DNA of 64,000 nt from Neoaquamicrobium sediminum (lineage in GTDB: Bacteria; Pseudomonadota; Alphaproteobacteria; Rhizobiales; Rhizobiaceae): contig NZ_JABETK010000001.1 in the NCBI RefSeq assembly GCF_013240295.1, positions 682,001 to 746,000 of the forward strand, given 5' to 3'. The notes under the pieces were generated by a model that saw nothing but the letters and a program-made list of their open reading frames with translations, had not been told where the DNA came from and did no database searches. The position numbers and the translations under genes are program-made. Positions within the stretch are counted from its first letter, which is position 1. Every line of letters starts with the position of its first letter. This document shows positions 10,691-19,372 of the stretch, in pieces.

Positions 10691-11633
10691 CTCTCGCCTT
10701 TCTGGTAGGGGATCATCAGCGCCTTCGGGTAGGCCGCGCGCCGCGACATGACGACGAGGGCAAGGATCGACAGCACGAACGGCATCATCAGGAAGAGCTG
10801 GTAGGGCACGACACCGCCGGTGAGCTGCTGGAGCCGTACCTGATAGGCGTCGAAGGCCGCGAACAGGATCGCACCCAGCAGCGCCTTGCCGGGCCGCCAC
10901 GAGCCGAACACGACAAGGGCAATGCAGATCCAGCCGCGCCCGTTGATCATCTCGAAGAAGAACGAGTTAAAGGCCGACATCGTCAGAAACGCGCCGCCGA
11001 TCGCCATGAGCGCGCTGCCCACCATCACCGCGCCCATACGCACCGCATTGACGCTGATGCCCTGCGCCTCGACGGCGGACGGATTCTCGCCCGCGGCGCG
11101 CACGGCGAGCCCCAGCGGCGTGCGATAGAGCACCCAGGCGACCACCGCGACGGTTGCGAAGGCCAGGTAGGTCAGCGGCGTCTGGTTGAAAAGCGCTGGC
11201 CCCACGACGGGAATGTCGGAAAGCAACGGCACCGGCAGTGGCTGGAAAGGCTCGATGCGCGGCGGCGACGTCACTTCCGGCAGCACGATCCGGTAGGTGA
11301 AATAAGTGAGGCTGGTGGCGAGCAGCGTGATGCCGATGCCGACGACATGCTGCGACAGGCCCAGCGGTACGGTCAGCGTCGCGTGAAGCAGGCCGAAGGC
11401 AGCGCCCGCAAGTGCCGCGACCGCCACGCCGAACCACAAATCGCCCCCATATACACCGTGAGCCAGCCGGCGAAGGCGCCGACGACCATGATGATGCCCT
11501 CGATACCGAGATTGAGTACGCCGGCCCGTTCGCAAATCAGCTCCCCCATGGTGGCGAAGATCAGCGGTGAGGCAATGCGGATCGCGGCGACCCAGAAAGA
11601 CGCGGTGAAAAGGATCTCGAAGGCTTCGATCAC
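10687..11633 (-). CDS. ABC transporter permease (nucleoside/base type), frame broken once
   Basis: The protein belongs to the branched-chain/ribose-type permease family found with BMP-binding proteins (YufQ/NupQ type). From a GTG start (VIEAFEILFTASFW) it carries the EAA-like region LNLGIEGIIMVVGAFAG and continues after a frame break at the five-C run 11444-11448. One additional base restores YMGGDLWFGVAVAALAG and a protein of about 315 residues. About eight membrane spans are apparent. It overlaps the deaminase by four bases. The break could be an assembly error in the homopolymer. Confidence 0.85.
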
Positions 11634-11671
11634 GGGGCGTCTCCGTTGTGGATAGGCCCGCGCTCCTTCGC

Positions 11672-11824
11672 GCCCCCTCTGTCCTGCCGGACATCTCCCC
11701 CACAAGGGGGAGATCGGCAGCTTCACGCCCATCGCTCCTTCTGCAATTCCGGCGATTGGCGAAAACCGAACGGTCGGCCGCTCTCCCCACCCGTGGGGGA
11801 GATGTCCGGCAGGACAGAGGGGGC
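11672..11824. repeat. Second family of rhizobial palindromic repeat
   Basis: Arms at about 11672-11702 and 11793-11824 are inverted copies built on CTGTCCTGCCGGACATCTCC, each also containing a short CCCCCAC-type hairpin. This repeat is frequent between genes of Mesorhizobium-like genomes. It lies between the two permease genes of the uptake operon, so it would form a large stem-loop in the operon transcript and may affect the relative level of downstream genes. Confidence 0.8.
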
Positions 11825-11847
11825 AACGTAGAGCGCCAACATTCGCC

Positions 11848-12897
11848 TCATCTCCACCTCACCCGGAACCGCGTCAGCATGATCGCGACGACCATGGTCA
11901 GCAGCGCGGTCGCAACCATCACCTCGGCGATGTAGGACGGCACGCCGGCCGTACGGCTCATGGCGTCGGCGCCGACGAAGATGCCTGCGACGAAGATCGC
12001 CGCCAGCACCACGCCGAGCGGATTGAGCATGGCGAGCATGGCAACGACGATGCCCGTGTAGCCGAAGCCCGGCGACAGATCGAGCGTCAGGTTACCCTTG
12101 AGGCCGGCGACCTCGGAAAAACCGGCGAGAGCCGCCAGCCCACCGGACAGAAGCGCGGTCTTCATCAGCACCCCGTTGACGGGGATGCCGGCAAAACGCG
12201 CGGCCTCGGCGTTCTGCCCAACGGCGCGCATCTCATAGCCGAGCGTCGTCTTCTTCATGACGACCCAGACGGCGACGGCGGCAAGAACGGCGATCAGGAA
12301 GCCGGCATGGAGCCGCCAGCCCTGAACCAGACGCGGCAGCCGAGCCTCCGCGACGACCCTCTGGGACTGCGGCCAGCCGAGACCCATCGGGTCCTTCAGC
12401 ACGCCTTCGAGCAGCATGGAGACAAACAGCAACATGATGAAGTTGAGCAGCAGCGTTGTCACCACCTCGTCGACGCCGAAGCGGGTCTTGAGTATCGCCG
12501 GTCCAAGCAGCAGCAGCCCGCCGGCAGCCACGGAGACGATCATCAGAAGCGGGAGAAGCACGAGCGCGGGAAGCGGCAGCGCGCCAGTTCCCAAGACCAC
12601 GGTGATGACGGCGCCCGCATAGAGCTGCGCTTCAGCACCTATGTTCCAGAGCTTGGCTCGAAAGGCGACGGCAACGGCAAGGCCGGTAAAGATCAGCGGC
12701 GTCGCCCGCGTCAGTGTCTCGACGAGCGCGAAGGGCGAGCCCGCCGCCCCCTTGACCACGAGGCCGAACACCGAGAACGGCGATGCGCCGGCGGCCAGCA
12801 CCAGCAGCGACGACAAAACGAACGTCACGACAACGGCGCCGAGCGGAAACAGCAACGTGACGGCGAGCGTCGGCGCAGGCTTGGCTTCAAGCCGCAT
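11848..12897 (-). CDS. ABC transporter permease (nucleoside/base type)
   Basis: A 349-residue integral membrane protein with about nine spans belongs to the YufP/NupP permease class. It shows FRAKLWNIGAEAQLYAGA and the cytoplasmic-loop pattern AVGQNAEAARFAGIPV typical of these carriers. Its start overlaps the end of the ATPase gene by 11 bases, implying tight coupling. Together with the second permease it forms the membrane pore of the importer. Confidence 0.92.
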   Translation of the reverse strand: MRLEAKPAPTLAVTLLFPLGAVVVTFVLSSLLVLAAGASPFSVFGLVVKGAAGSPFALVETLTRATPLIFTGLAVAVAFRAKLWNIGAEAQLYAGAVITVVLGTGALPLPALVLLPLLMIVSVAAGGLLLLGPAILKTRFGVDEVVTTLLLNFIMLLFVSMLLEGVLKDPMGLGWPQSQRVVAEARLPRLVQGWRLHAGFLIAVLAAVAVWVVMKKTTLGYEMRAVGQNAEAARFAGIPVNGVLMKTALLSGGLAALAGFSEVAGLKGNLTLDLSPGFGYTGIVVAMLAMLNPLGVVLAAIFVAGIFVGADAMSRTAGVPSYIAEVMVATALLTMVVAIMLTRFRVRWR

Positions 12898-14416
12898 GAT
12901 GCGCCGCCTCCGCTCCGTGGCCAGCCATCAGTTCGCCAAGCTCGCTTATGGAGCGTTCGCCGCGTTGCGAGGGGGCTGAAATGCTGCCGCGAAACATCAC
13001 CCTCACCTCGTCGGACAGGGCCATGATCTCATCGAGGTCCTCCGAGATCAGCAGGATCGCAGCACCCCTCGCCCGCGCTTCCAGCAACCTCCCATGCACG
13101 TAGGCGATAGCACCTACATCGAGGCCCCGCGTCGGCTGGTTGGCAAGGATGATTTTCGGCTCGGGGTCCAACGCACGGCCCAGGATAAGCTTCTGGATAT
13201 TGCCTCCCGACAGCAGGCGGATACGCGTGTCGGGTGACGGGCATTTCACGTCGTAGTCGCGGATGAGAGCCTCGGCGAAGCCGCGCGCCGATTTCCAGTC
13301 GACAAGGCCGCGACTGCTGAAACGCTCGGAGCGGTAGCGTTCGGAGATGACGTTTTCGGTCACACTCATATCGGCGATCGTTCCGACGGCGTGACGGTCC
13401 TCGGGAATGCGCGCGACGCCTTTTGCAAGTGCTGTACGCGGCGACCAGTTTGTGATCGCTTCTGCATCGATCATCATGACGCCATCTGCCGGAACGGCTG
13501 TGCCGGCGAGAAGTGCGGCAAGCGCTGCCTGTCCGTTGCCGGACACACCGGCGAGCCCGGTGATGACGCCCTCGTGCAGCGCGAACGACACGCCATCCAG
13601 CCGGCTGCCGCCGCCCAGCGGCGCTGTGGAGACATTGTCGAGCGTTAGCAACGCCCGGCCCCGGGATACCGGCGCAACGGCCGGCGCCTGGACCTCCTCT
13701 CCGACCATCAGCGCGGCCAATTCCTGCCGAGTCGTGTCGCGCGTGGTCCGTTCCCCGGCGATGCGCCCGGCGCGCAGAACCAGCACCCGGTCGCTGACGG
13801 CCATAACCTCGTGGAGCTTGTGCGAGATGAAGATAATCGAAAGCCCCTTGGCGACAAGCATCTTCAGCGTCGCGAAAAGGGCGTCGGTCTCGCCCGGCGT
13901 CAGCACCGCCGTCGGTTCGTCGAGGATCAGTATCCGGGCGTCGCGATAGAGCGCCTTGAGGATCTCGACGCGCTGGCGTTCGCCAACAGACAATGCCGCG
14001 ACCTGCCTGTCAGGCTCGACCGCGAGGCCGAAATCGCGCGAGAGCTCGCGGATGCGCGCCCGGGCCTGCGCACGATCCAGCCGCAACGACCACGGGCTCT
14101 GCGTTCCCAGCACGATGTTTTCGAGCACGCTCATATTGTCGGCCAGCGTGAAATGCTGGTGCACCATCCCGATGCCGGCAGCCAGTGCCGCACGCGGGTC
14201 ACCGGGCGGCAATGCCTCGCCGAACACCTCCACCGTACCCTCATCGGCGACATAGTGGCCGAAGAGGATGTTCATGAGAGTCGTCTTGCCCGCGCCGTTC
14301 TCACCAAGCAAGGCCACCACCTCGCCCTGCCCAAGCTCGAGCGAGATCGCATCGTTGGCGACGAGCGACCCGAAGCGCTTGGTGATCCCGGAAATGCGGA
14401 GGGCGGGTGCGGTCAT
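12887..14416 (-). CDS. ABC transporter ATP-binding protein, double cassette
   Basis: A 509-residue protein with two nucleotide-binding domains powers the importer. The first has Walker A GENGAGKTT, signature LSVGERQRVEI and Walker B ILILDEPTAVLTP. The second has a divergent Walker A (GVSGNGQAALA), signature LSGGNIQKLI and ILANQPTRGLD in the Walker B position, the usual asymmetry of the RbsA/YufO class. It sits between the binding-protein gene and the permeases. A palindromic repeat separates it from the binding-protein gene, which may allow different expression. Confidence 0.93.
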   Translation of the reverse strand: MTAPALRISGITKRFGSLVANDAISLELGQGEVVALLGENGAGKTTLMNILFGHYVADEGTVEVFGEALPPGDPRAALAAGIGMVHQHFTLADNMSVLENIVLGTQSPWSLRLDRAQARARIRELSRDFGLAVEPDRQVAALSVGERQRVEILKALYRDARILILDEPTAVLTPGETDALFATLKMLVAKGLSIIFISHKLHEVMAVSDRVLVLRAGRIAGERTTRDTTRQELAALMVGEEVQAPAVAPVSRGRALLTLDNVSTAPLGGGSRLDGVSFALHEGVITGLAGVSGNGQAALAALLAGTAVPADGVMMIDAEAITNWSPRTALAKGVARIPEDRHAVGTIADMSVTENVISERYRSERFSSRGLVDWKSARGFAEALIRDYDVKCPSPDTRIRLLSGGNIQKLILGRALDPEPKIILANQPTRGLDVGAIAYVHGRLLEARARGAAILLISEDLDEIMALSDEVRVMFRGSISAPSQRGERSISELGELMAGHGAEAAHHAA

Positions 14417-14458
14417 GAAGCCAAACCAAGAGAGTCCAACTGCCGGTTATCGACGAGG

Positions 14459-14562
14459 TGCGTCCTTCGAGGCTCGCTGCGCTCGCACCTCAGGATGAGG
14501 TGCGTCGTGCATTAGCATCCCTCATCCTGAGGTGCGAGCGCAGCGAGCCTCGAAGGACGCAC
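14459..14562. repeat. Large palindromic intergenic repeat, copy 2
   Basis: This has the same arms as 3941-4076: a left arm from 14459 and its reverse complement ending at 14562, with a loop of about 20 bases. It lies between the BMP-family binding-protein gene and the ATPase gene of one operon, so the transcript would form a stable stem-loop there. Confidence 0.85.
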
Positions 14563-14645
14563 CATGACACCGGTCAGCATCGCCAAGCGGTATCATCGTG
14601 TGCGCCACGGGTAGGCTCTCTTCAAGCGAGGAGAAGAACGGGTGC

Positions 14646-15683
14646 CTAGCTCGATTTCGGCTCTTCGTCGTTGATCTCGACCGTGAAACTTCCATCCTTG
14701 ATGGCGGCTTCCTTCTCCGCCACCAGCGCCTTCACTTCGGCGGGCACCTTGCCTTCGAACGTACCGAGCGGTGCGAGCGAGCAGCCACCCTCCTTCATGA
14801 AGGAATAGACCCCGTAATCGGCCGCGGTGAAGCTGCCAGCCTTGACCTGTTCGATCGCCTTGTCGAGCGTCGGCTCGAAATGCCAGATCGCCGAAGCCAC
14901 AACCGTCTCCGGATAATCGGCCTGGGTATCGATGACATTGCCGATGGCAAGGATACCGCGCTCCTGTGCGGCATCCGATACGCCGAAGCGCTCGGCATAC
15001 ATGACATCCGCGCCGGCATCGATCTGGGCGAAGGCGGTTTCCTTAGCTTTCGGCGGGTCGAACCACGAACCGATGAAGGCGACCTGGAACTTCGCGTCGG
15101 CCGCCACCTCGCGCACACCGGCCATGAAGGCATGCATCAGCCGGTTGACCTCCGGTATCGGGTAGCCGCCGACCATGCCGAAATTCTTGGTCTGCGACAT
15201 GGCGCCCGCGATCAGCCCGGTCAGGTAGGACGCATCCTGGATGTAGTTGTCGAACGGCGCGAAGTTCGGCACCGATGGGTCTTCCTTGAAGCTGGAGCCC
15301 ATCAGGAAGGCGACGTCCGGATAGTCGCGGGCAACGTCGCGCGCCGCATCCTCGACACCGAACACCTCGCCAAGGATGAGCTTCTGGCCGGCCTCGCAAT
15401 ATTCGCGCATGACGCGCTCATAGTCGTTGTTGGCTGTGTTTTCCGAATAGACATATTCGATGTCGCCGCGGTCCTTGGCGGCATTGGCCGCAAGGTGAAT
15501 GCGGCTCACCCACTGCTGCTCCGTCGGCACGGTGTAGACGGCAGCGACCTTGAGCGGCTCCTGCGCGAAAAGCCGCGACGGCAAGGTGCCGGCGAGACCG
15601 AGCGCGGCACCCGCACCCGCGGTTTTGAGCAGGGCGCGGCGCGAAACTGGCAAAGTTCTGGACGTGTTTGAAAAGCTGGGCAT
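14646..15683 (-). CDS. BMP-family ABC substrate-binding protein
   Basis: This 345-residue periplasmic protein starts with a twin-arginine signal (SRRALLKTAGAGAALGLAG) and then shows the BMP/Med fold (KVAAVYTVPTEQQWVSRIH, then YPDVAFLMGSS and NFGMVGGYPIPEVNR). BMP proteins bind purine nucleosides or related ligands. It is the first gene of the importer operon that ends with a cytosine-deaminase-like enzyme, so a nucleobase or nucleoside substrate is likely. Tat rather than Sec export implies that it folds in the cytoplasm. Confidence 0.92.
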   Translation of the reverse strand: MPSFSNTSRTLPVSRRALLKTAGAGAALGLAGTLPSRLFAQEPLKVAAVYTVPTEQQWVSRIHLAANAAKDRGDIEYVYSENTANNDYERVMREYCEAGQKLILGEVFGVEDAARDVARDYPDVAFLMGSSFKEDPSVPNFAPFDNYIQDASYLTGLIAGAMSQTKNFGMVGGYPIPEVNRLMHAFMAGVREVAADAKFQVAFIGSWFDPPKAKETAFAQIDAGADVMYAERFGVSDAAQERGILAIGNVIDTQADYPETVVASAIWHFEPTLDKAIEQVKAGSFTAADYGVYSFMKEGGCSLAPLGTFEGKVPAEVKALVAEKEAAIKDGSFTVEINDEEPKSS

Positions 15684-15831
15684 TGAACCACCTCTGGCTG
15701 GCGCGAAACTCTGTTGGAATCCCGTCTTTTTATCGTTTGGTCAAAGCTATGCGAATTTTATGGGCCCGGCAATCAAGCTGCCTTGTTTTGCAGCAGAATC
15801 TTGGATGAAGGGGCATATCCCCCGCAACATC

Positions 15832-16502
15832 TCAGCCTCCTGCCACCGCAAGCGCTATGGCCGCACGCAACTCGTCCATCCCCTCGCCCTTTTCCGACGA
15901 CGTCGCGATGATCGCGGGTAGGCCGCGGGCCGCTTGCGCACTTTCGCGGCCGTCTCCTCTATGAGGCGCGGCACGCCGGCCGCCTTGATCTTGTCCGCCT
16001 TGGTCAAGACGATCTGATAGGACACGGCGGCCTTGTCGAGCAGGTCCATGACCTCCTCGTCGTTCTTCTTGACACCGTGGCGCGCGTCGATCAGCAGATA
16101 GACGCGCTTCAGCGTCACTCGCCCCTTCAGATAGTCGAAGACGAGCTTGGTCCAGGCATCCACCTGTGCCTTGGGCGCCTTGGCGTAGCCGTAGCCGGGC
16201 ATGTCGACCAGCGCCATTGGCGGCAGGTCTCCCTTCTCTCCGGAGAAGCCGTCGGGCACGAAATAGTTGAGTTCCTGGGTACGGCCTGGCGTGTTCGATG
16301 TACGCGCGAGGCCCTTCTTGCTGACGAGCGCATTGATGAGCGAGGACTTGCCGACATTCGACCGGCCAGCAAACGCGATCTCCGCCGGCCCTTCCGGTGG
16401 CAGAAACTTCATCGAGGGAACGCCGCGGATGAAAACCCATGGGCGCGAGAACAGGTCGCGCGTCGCGTCCTCAGCATCATTCGTCATCGCGGGTTCCCTC
16501 AT
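15832..16502 (-). CDS. engB: Ribosome biogenesis GTPase EngB (YihA/YsxC), frame broken once
   Basis: This is the TRAFAC-class GTPase needed for large ribosomal subunit assembly. One sees G1 GRSNVGKSS, the G2 region [14 protein letters not shown]3 DMPGYGYA, and G4 TKAD. The frame breaks near 15916-15918, where one missing base separates KRPAAYP from [16 protein letters not shown], which contains G5. engB is normally essential, so a true frameshift is unlikely and an assembly error is the best reading. The ATG used overlaps the stop of the preceding acetyltransferase gene; another ATG lies five codons downstream. Confidence 0.9.
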
Positions 16503-17143
16503 GCCGACCGTTCGAGCCGATCGATGTCGGCGCCGCGGATGGCATCAAGGTTGCGGGTGATCTTGTCAACCGGCCAATCCCACCACGCGACAGCGAGAAG
16601 GCGGCGGACCGTCTGCTTGTCGAAGCGCATCTTGACGACGCGCGCCGCATTGCCGGCGGCAATAGCGTAGGGCGGCACATCGTGCGTGACCACCGAACGC
16701 GCCGCAACGATGGCGCCGTCGCCGATTGTCACACCCGGCATCACCACCGCCTCCATGCCGATCCACACATCGTTGCCGATCACCGTATCGCCGCGCAGCT
16801 CGCGCTCCCATGTCGTCTCGTCGAACCCCTCTTCCCAGCCTGCGCCGAAGATGTTGAACGGATAGGTGGAAAAGCCGGACATGGCATGGTTGGCGCCATT
16901 CATGATGAAGCGTGCCCCTTCGGCAATCGCCGTGAACTTACCGATCACCAGCCTGTCGCCGATGAACTCGTAATGATGCAATACGCACTTCTCGGCAAAG
17001 GCGTCGGGCCCGTCGGGATCGTCGTAGTAGGTGAAGTCTCCGATCTCGATATTGGGCCGATTGATGAGTGGCTTGAGAAAGCCGACGCGCGGGTGCATCG
17101 GGATGGGATGCTTGATCTCGGGTCTTGGGCCACTTCCTTCCAT
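16499..17143 (-). CDS. CatB-type hexapeptide-repeat O-acetyltransferase
   Basis: A protein of about 214 residues has the left-handed beta-helix hexapeptide signature ([30 protein letters not shown]) of the xenobiotic acetyltransferase (XAT) family, including streptogramin and chloramphenicol acetyltransferases. The probable catalytic His is in [10 protein letters not shown]. Members use acetyl-CoA to acetylate hydroxyl groups, sometimes of antibiotics, but many chromosomal members have unknown substrates. I chose the ATG giving MEGSGPRPE. It overlaps engB by four bases. Confidence 0.82.
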   Translation of the reverse strand: MEGSGPRPEIKHPIPMHPRVGFLKPLINRPNIEIGDFTYYDDPDGPDAFAEKCVLHHYEFIGDRLVIGKFTAIAEGARFIMNGANHAMSGFSTYPFNIFGAGWEEGFDETTWERELRGDTVIGNDVWIGMEAVVMPGVTIGDGAIVAARSVVTHDVPPYAIAAGNAARVVKMRFDKQTVRRLLAVAWWDWPVDKITRNLDAIRGADIDRLERSA

Positions 17144-17246
17144 GGACGCTCTCCAATCCTGCTGCAGATCGCAGAGCAATAATCCATCGCGACCAGTCCG
17201 AGGGCAAGGCACGGCGACAAAGAGGGCTACCGCGCCTTGCGTTTCG

Positions 17247-17741
17247 TCATGCGGCGGCCCTTACGGCGAGGATGAAGGCGCCGCTGGAAACCAATCCACC
17301 GACCGTGCGGACATGGTTCCACATCGTCCAGCGATCGAGATAGTCGGCCCACAAGGCTGCGCCGGCAGCGCTCGACGGATCGACCGCAGCCAGGGCGTTG
17401 TTCATCGGCACGTTGAAGAGCACGGTGACCAGGATCACCCCGGCCAGATAAGCTATGCCTGCGGCAAGCAGCCAGGGCATGCCAAGCCCGGCAAAGTTCA
17501 TGGCCGCGAAAGCTACCAGAACCAACGCCAGAAGCGCCGTGCCAAAGAAGCCGAGAAAGAAGATCGGGTTCAGCACGACCTCGTTGATGACCTGCATAGC
17601 CTCGATGCCGGCCTGCGGCGTTAGCCGCCGCAGCGAAGGCATGACGAGATTGGAGAATGCGAAGAAGAAACCGCCCATCAGGCCCGCGCCGAGCGCGGCG
17701 GCCACCGTGGTCGAATAGATGATCGGGCTCATGGCACTCAT
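17247..17741 (-). CDS. DUF1772 (anthrone-oxygenase-like) membrane protein
   Basis: A 164-residue protein with four predicted membrane spans shows the DUF1772 pattern: GGFFFAFSNLVMPSLRR near the N-terminus and FNVPMNNALA around residue 110. The family includes fungal anthrone oxygenases, but the bacterial members are uncharacterized. It starts inside the stop of the NmrA-like gene, so the two form an operon beside a divergent TetR gene. Confidence 0.8.
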   Translation of the reverse strand: MSAMSPIIYSTTVAAALGAGLMGGFFFAFSNLVMPSLRRLTPQAGIEAMQVINEVVLNPIFFLGFFGTALLALVLVAFAAMNFAGLGMPWLLAAGIAYLAGVILVTVLFNVPMNNALAAVDPSSAAGAALWADYLDRWTMWNHVRTVGGLVSSGAFILAVRAAA

Positions 17742-18577
17742 CCTTTCCAGACGCCGGATGCCGCAGCGGCACGCGCATAGTCGCGGAAGTCGCGCGGTTC
17801 GCGGCCGAGCGCCCGGCGTACACCGTCGGACAGGCTCTCGTTACGGCCGTCTAGAACCTCGCGGGTGAGCATCACCAGCAGATCGATATATTCGTCCGGG
17901 ACGCCTGCCTGTCTGAGGCCCTCCGCATAGTCATCGACACTGAGTGGAACGTAGCGGATCTGCTGCCCCGTCACTTCCGCGATTTCCCCAACAGCCTCTG
18001 CAAATGTTATGAGGCGCGGGCCGGTTACTTCGTAGATCTGCCCCACGTGGCCGTCACCGATGAGCGCTTCCACGACCACGTCGGCGATATCCTCGACATC
18101 GACAAAGGGCTCGCGCACAGCATCGGCGGCGAAGACAACTTCCCCCGAAACGACGCCCTCTGCGAGGAAGCTTTCGCTGAAGTTCTGCATGAACCACGAT
18201 GCACGAACCACCGTCCAGTCCGCTCCGGAGCCTATGAGCACCTGTTCGGCACGGATCGCCTCCTCTTCACCACGACCCGACAGCAAGACAAGACGACGCA
18301 GGCCGCTATCAAGCGCAAGCCGGACGAAAGCTTCGATTGCCTCAACGGCGCCGGGAACGGTGACGTCTGGATAATAGGTAATGTAGGCCGCGCTTGCGCC
18401 CTCCATTGCCGCAGGCCACGTGCTCGCGTCGTGCCAGTCGAAAGACGGCGTGGCGGATCGGGAGCCCAGTCGGACCGCTATCCCCTTAGCCTCCAGAGCG
18501 TCGGCCACGCGACTGCCCGTCTTGCCCCTTCCCCCGATCAACAGAACCGGACCGCTGCCTGCATTGATGCCACTCAT
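17738..18577 (-). CDS. NmrA-like NAD(P)-binding protein
   Basis: This 279-residue protein has an N-terminal Rossmann motif (VLLIGGRGKTGSRVADAL) and the atypical SDR/NmrA pattern, including RLVLLSGRGEE and EPFVDVEDIADVVVEAL. Such proteins act as NAD(P)H-dependent reductases (quinone-reductase-like) or redox sensors. It is the first gene of a two-gene operon with DUF1772 and is divergent from a TetR regulator that probably controls it. Confidence 0.83.
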   Translation of the reverse strand: MSGINAGSGPVLLIGGRGKTGSRVADALEAKGIAVRLGSRSATPSFDWHDASTWPAAMEGASAAYITYYPDVTVPGAVEAIEAFVRLALDSGLRRLVLLSGRGEEEAIRAEQVLIGSGADWTVVRASWFMQNFSESFLAEGVVSGEVVFAADAVREPFVDVEDIADVVVEALIGDGHVGQIYEVTGPRLITFAEAVGEIAEVTGQQIRYVPLSVDDYAEGLRQAGVPDEYIDLLVMLTREVLDGRNESLSDGVRRALGREPRDFRDYARAAAASGVWKG

Positions 18578-18670
18578 TTGATCTCTCCTTCAAAATATGA
18601 GTATTGCTCGCATTTGCAAACGTGATACATCCTCGTATTATGGGCGTCAAGCAGAATATGAGGACTACTC
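18578..18670. promoter_or_regulatory. Divergent promoter with a candidate TetR operator
   Basis: The 93 bases between the NmrA-like gene and the TetR gene are AT-rich compared with their surroundings. They contain several TATGAG-type motifs on both strands. An inverted repeat ATGAGGACTACTCAT (18658-18672) overlaps the TetR start. The arrangement fits autoregulation and repression of the divergent operon; the precise operator is inferred. Confidence 0.5.
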
Positions 18671-19314
18671 ATGATAGATGGCCGACTGTCGGAGAATAGC
18701 GCCGCGACCGAGGCGCCCGCGCCGCGCCGCGAGCCGGTACAGAAGCGCAGCCGCGAGCGCTACGAGCGCATGCTGGAGGCGGCAAAAGAGCTGATTACGC
18801 AAGGCGGCAGCGATGCCATGAAGATGAGCGACATCGCCGCCCGCGCCGGGGTTCCGATCGGCTCGCTCTACCAGTTCTTCCCAGACAAGGCATCGATCGT
18901 GCGGGTGCTGGCGGAGCGCACTCATGCGGAAAGCCGCCAGTGCATCGAGGACGGGCTGGCAGGCGCGCGGGAAATGAGGGCCTTGCGCAGCTCGTTCGCC
19001 GATTTGATCGACGAGTACTACGCGATCTTCCTCGCCGAACCGGTCATGCGGGACATCTGGGGGCGATGCAGACCGACAAGTCGCTGGCCGCGCTGGAACT
19101 CGCCGAAAGCCGTCGTAACGGTGCGCTGCTCGCCGAAGCCATCATGACGCTCAAGCCCGATGCCGACGCCGAGACGGTCTCAACCTCTGCCTTACTGATC
19201 ATGCATCTTGGCGAGGCAACGATGCGCATAGCGTTGCAACTGCCGCCCGATGAAGGGCGCACGATTGTCGATGGTTTCAAGCGGATGGCGGACCGGGAAC
19301 TGGCCGCGCTCTGA
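18671..19314 (+). CDS. TetR-family regulator, frame broken once
   Basis: The N-terminal helix-turn-helix is clear (MKMSDIAARAGVPIGSLYQFFPDKASIV). The frame breaks in the five-G run 19059-19063; one further G joins MRDIWG to AMQTDKSLAALELAESR and gives a protein of about 214 residues, normal for TetR regulators. The downstream part carries the ligand-binding helices. It is divergent from the NmrA-like/DUF1772 operon, its most likely target. Confidence 0.85.
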
Positions 19315-19372
19315 CTGGCATCGAAACGAAAACGGCCCGCGCAAGGCGGGCCGTTGGTAGTTGGGCAGCCGG

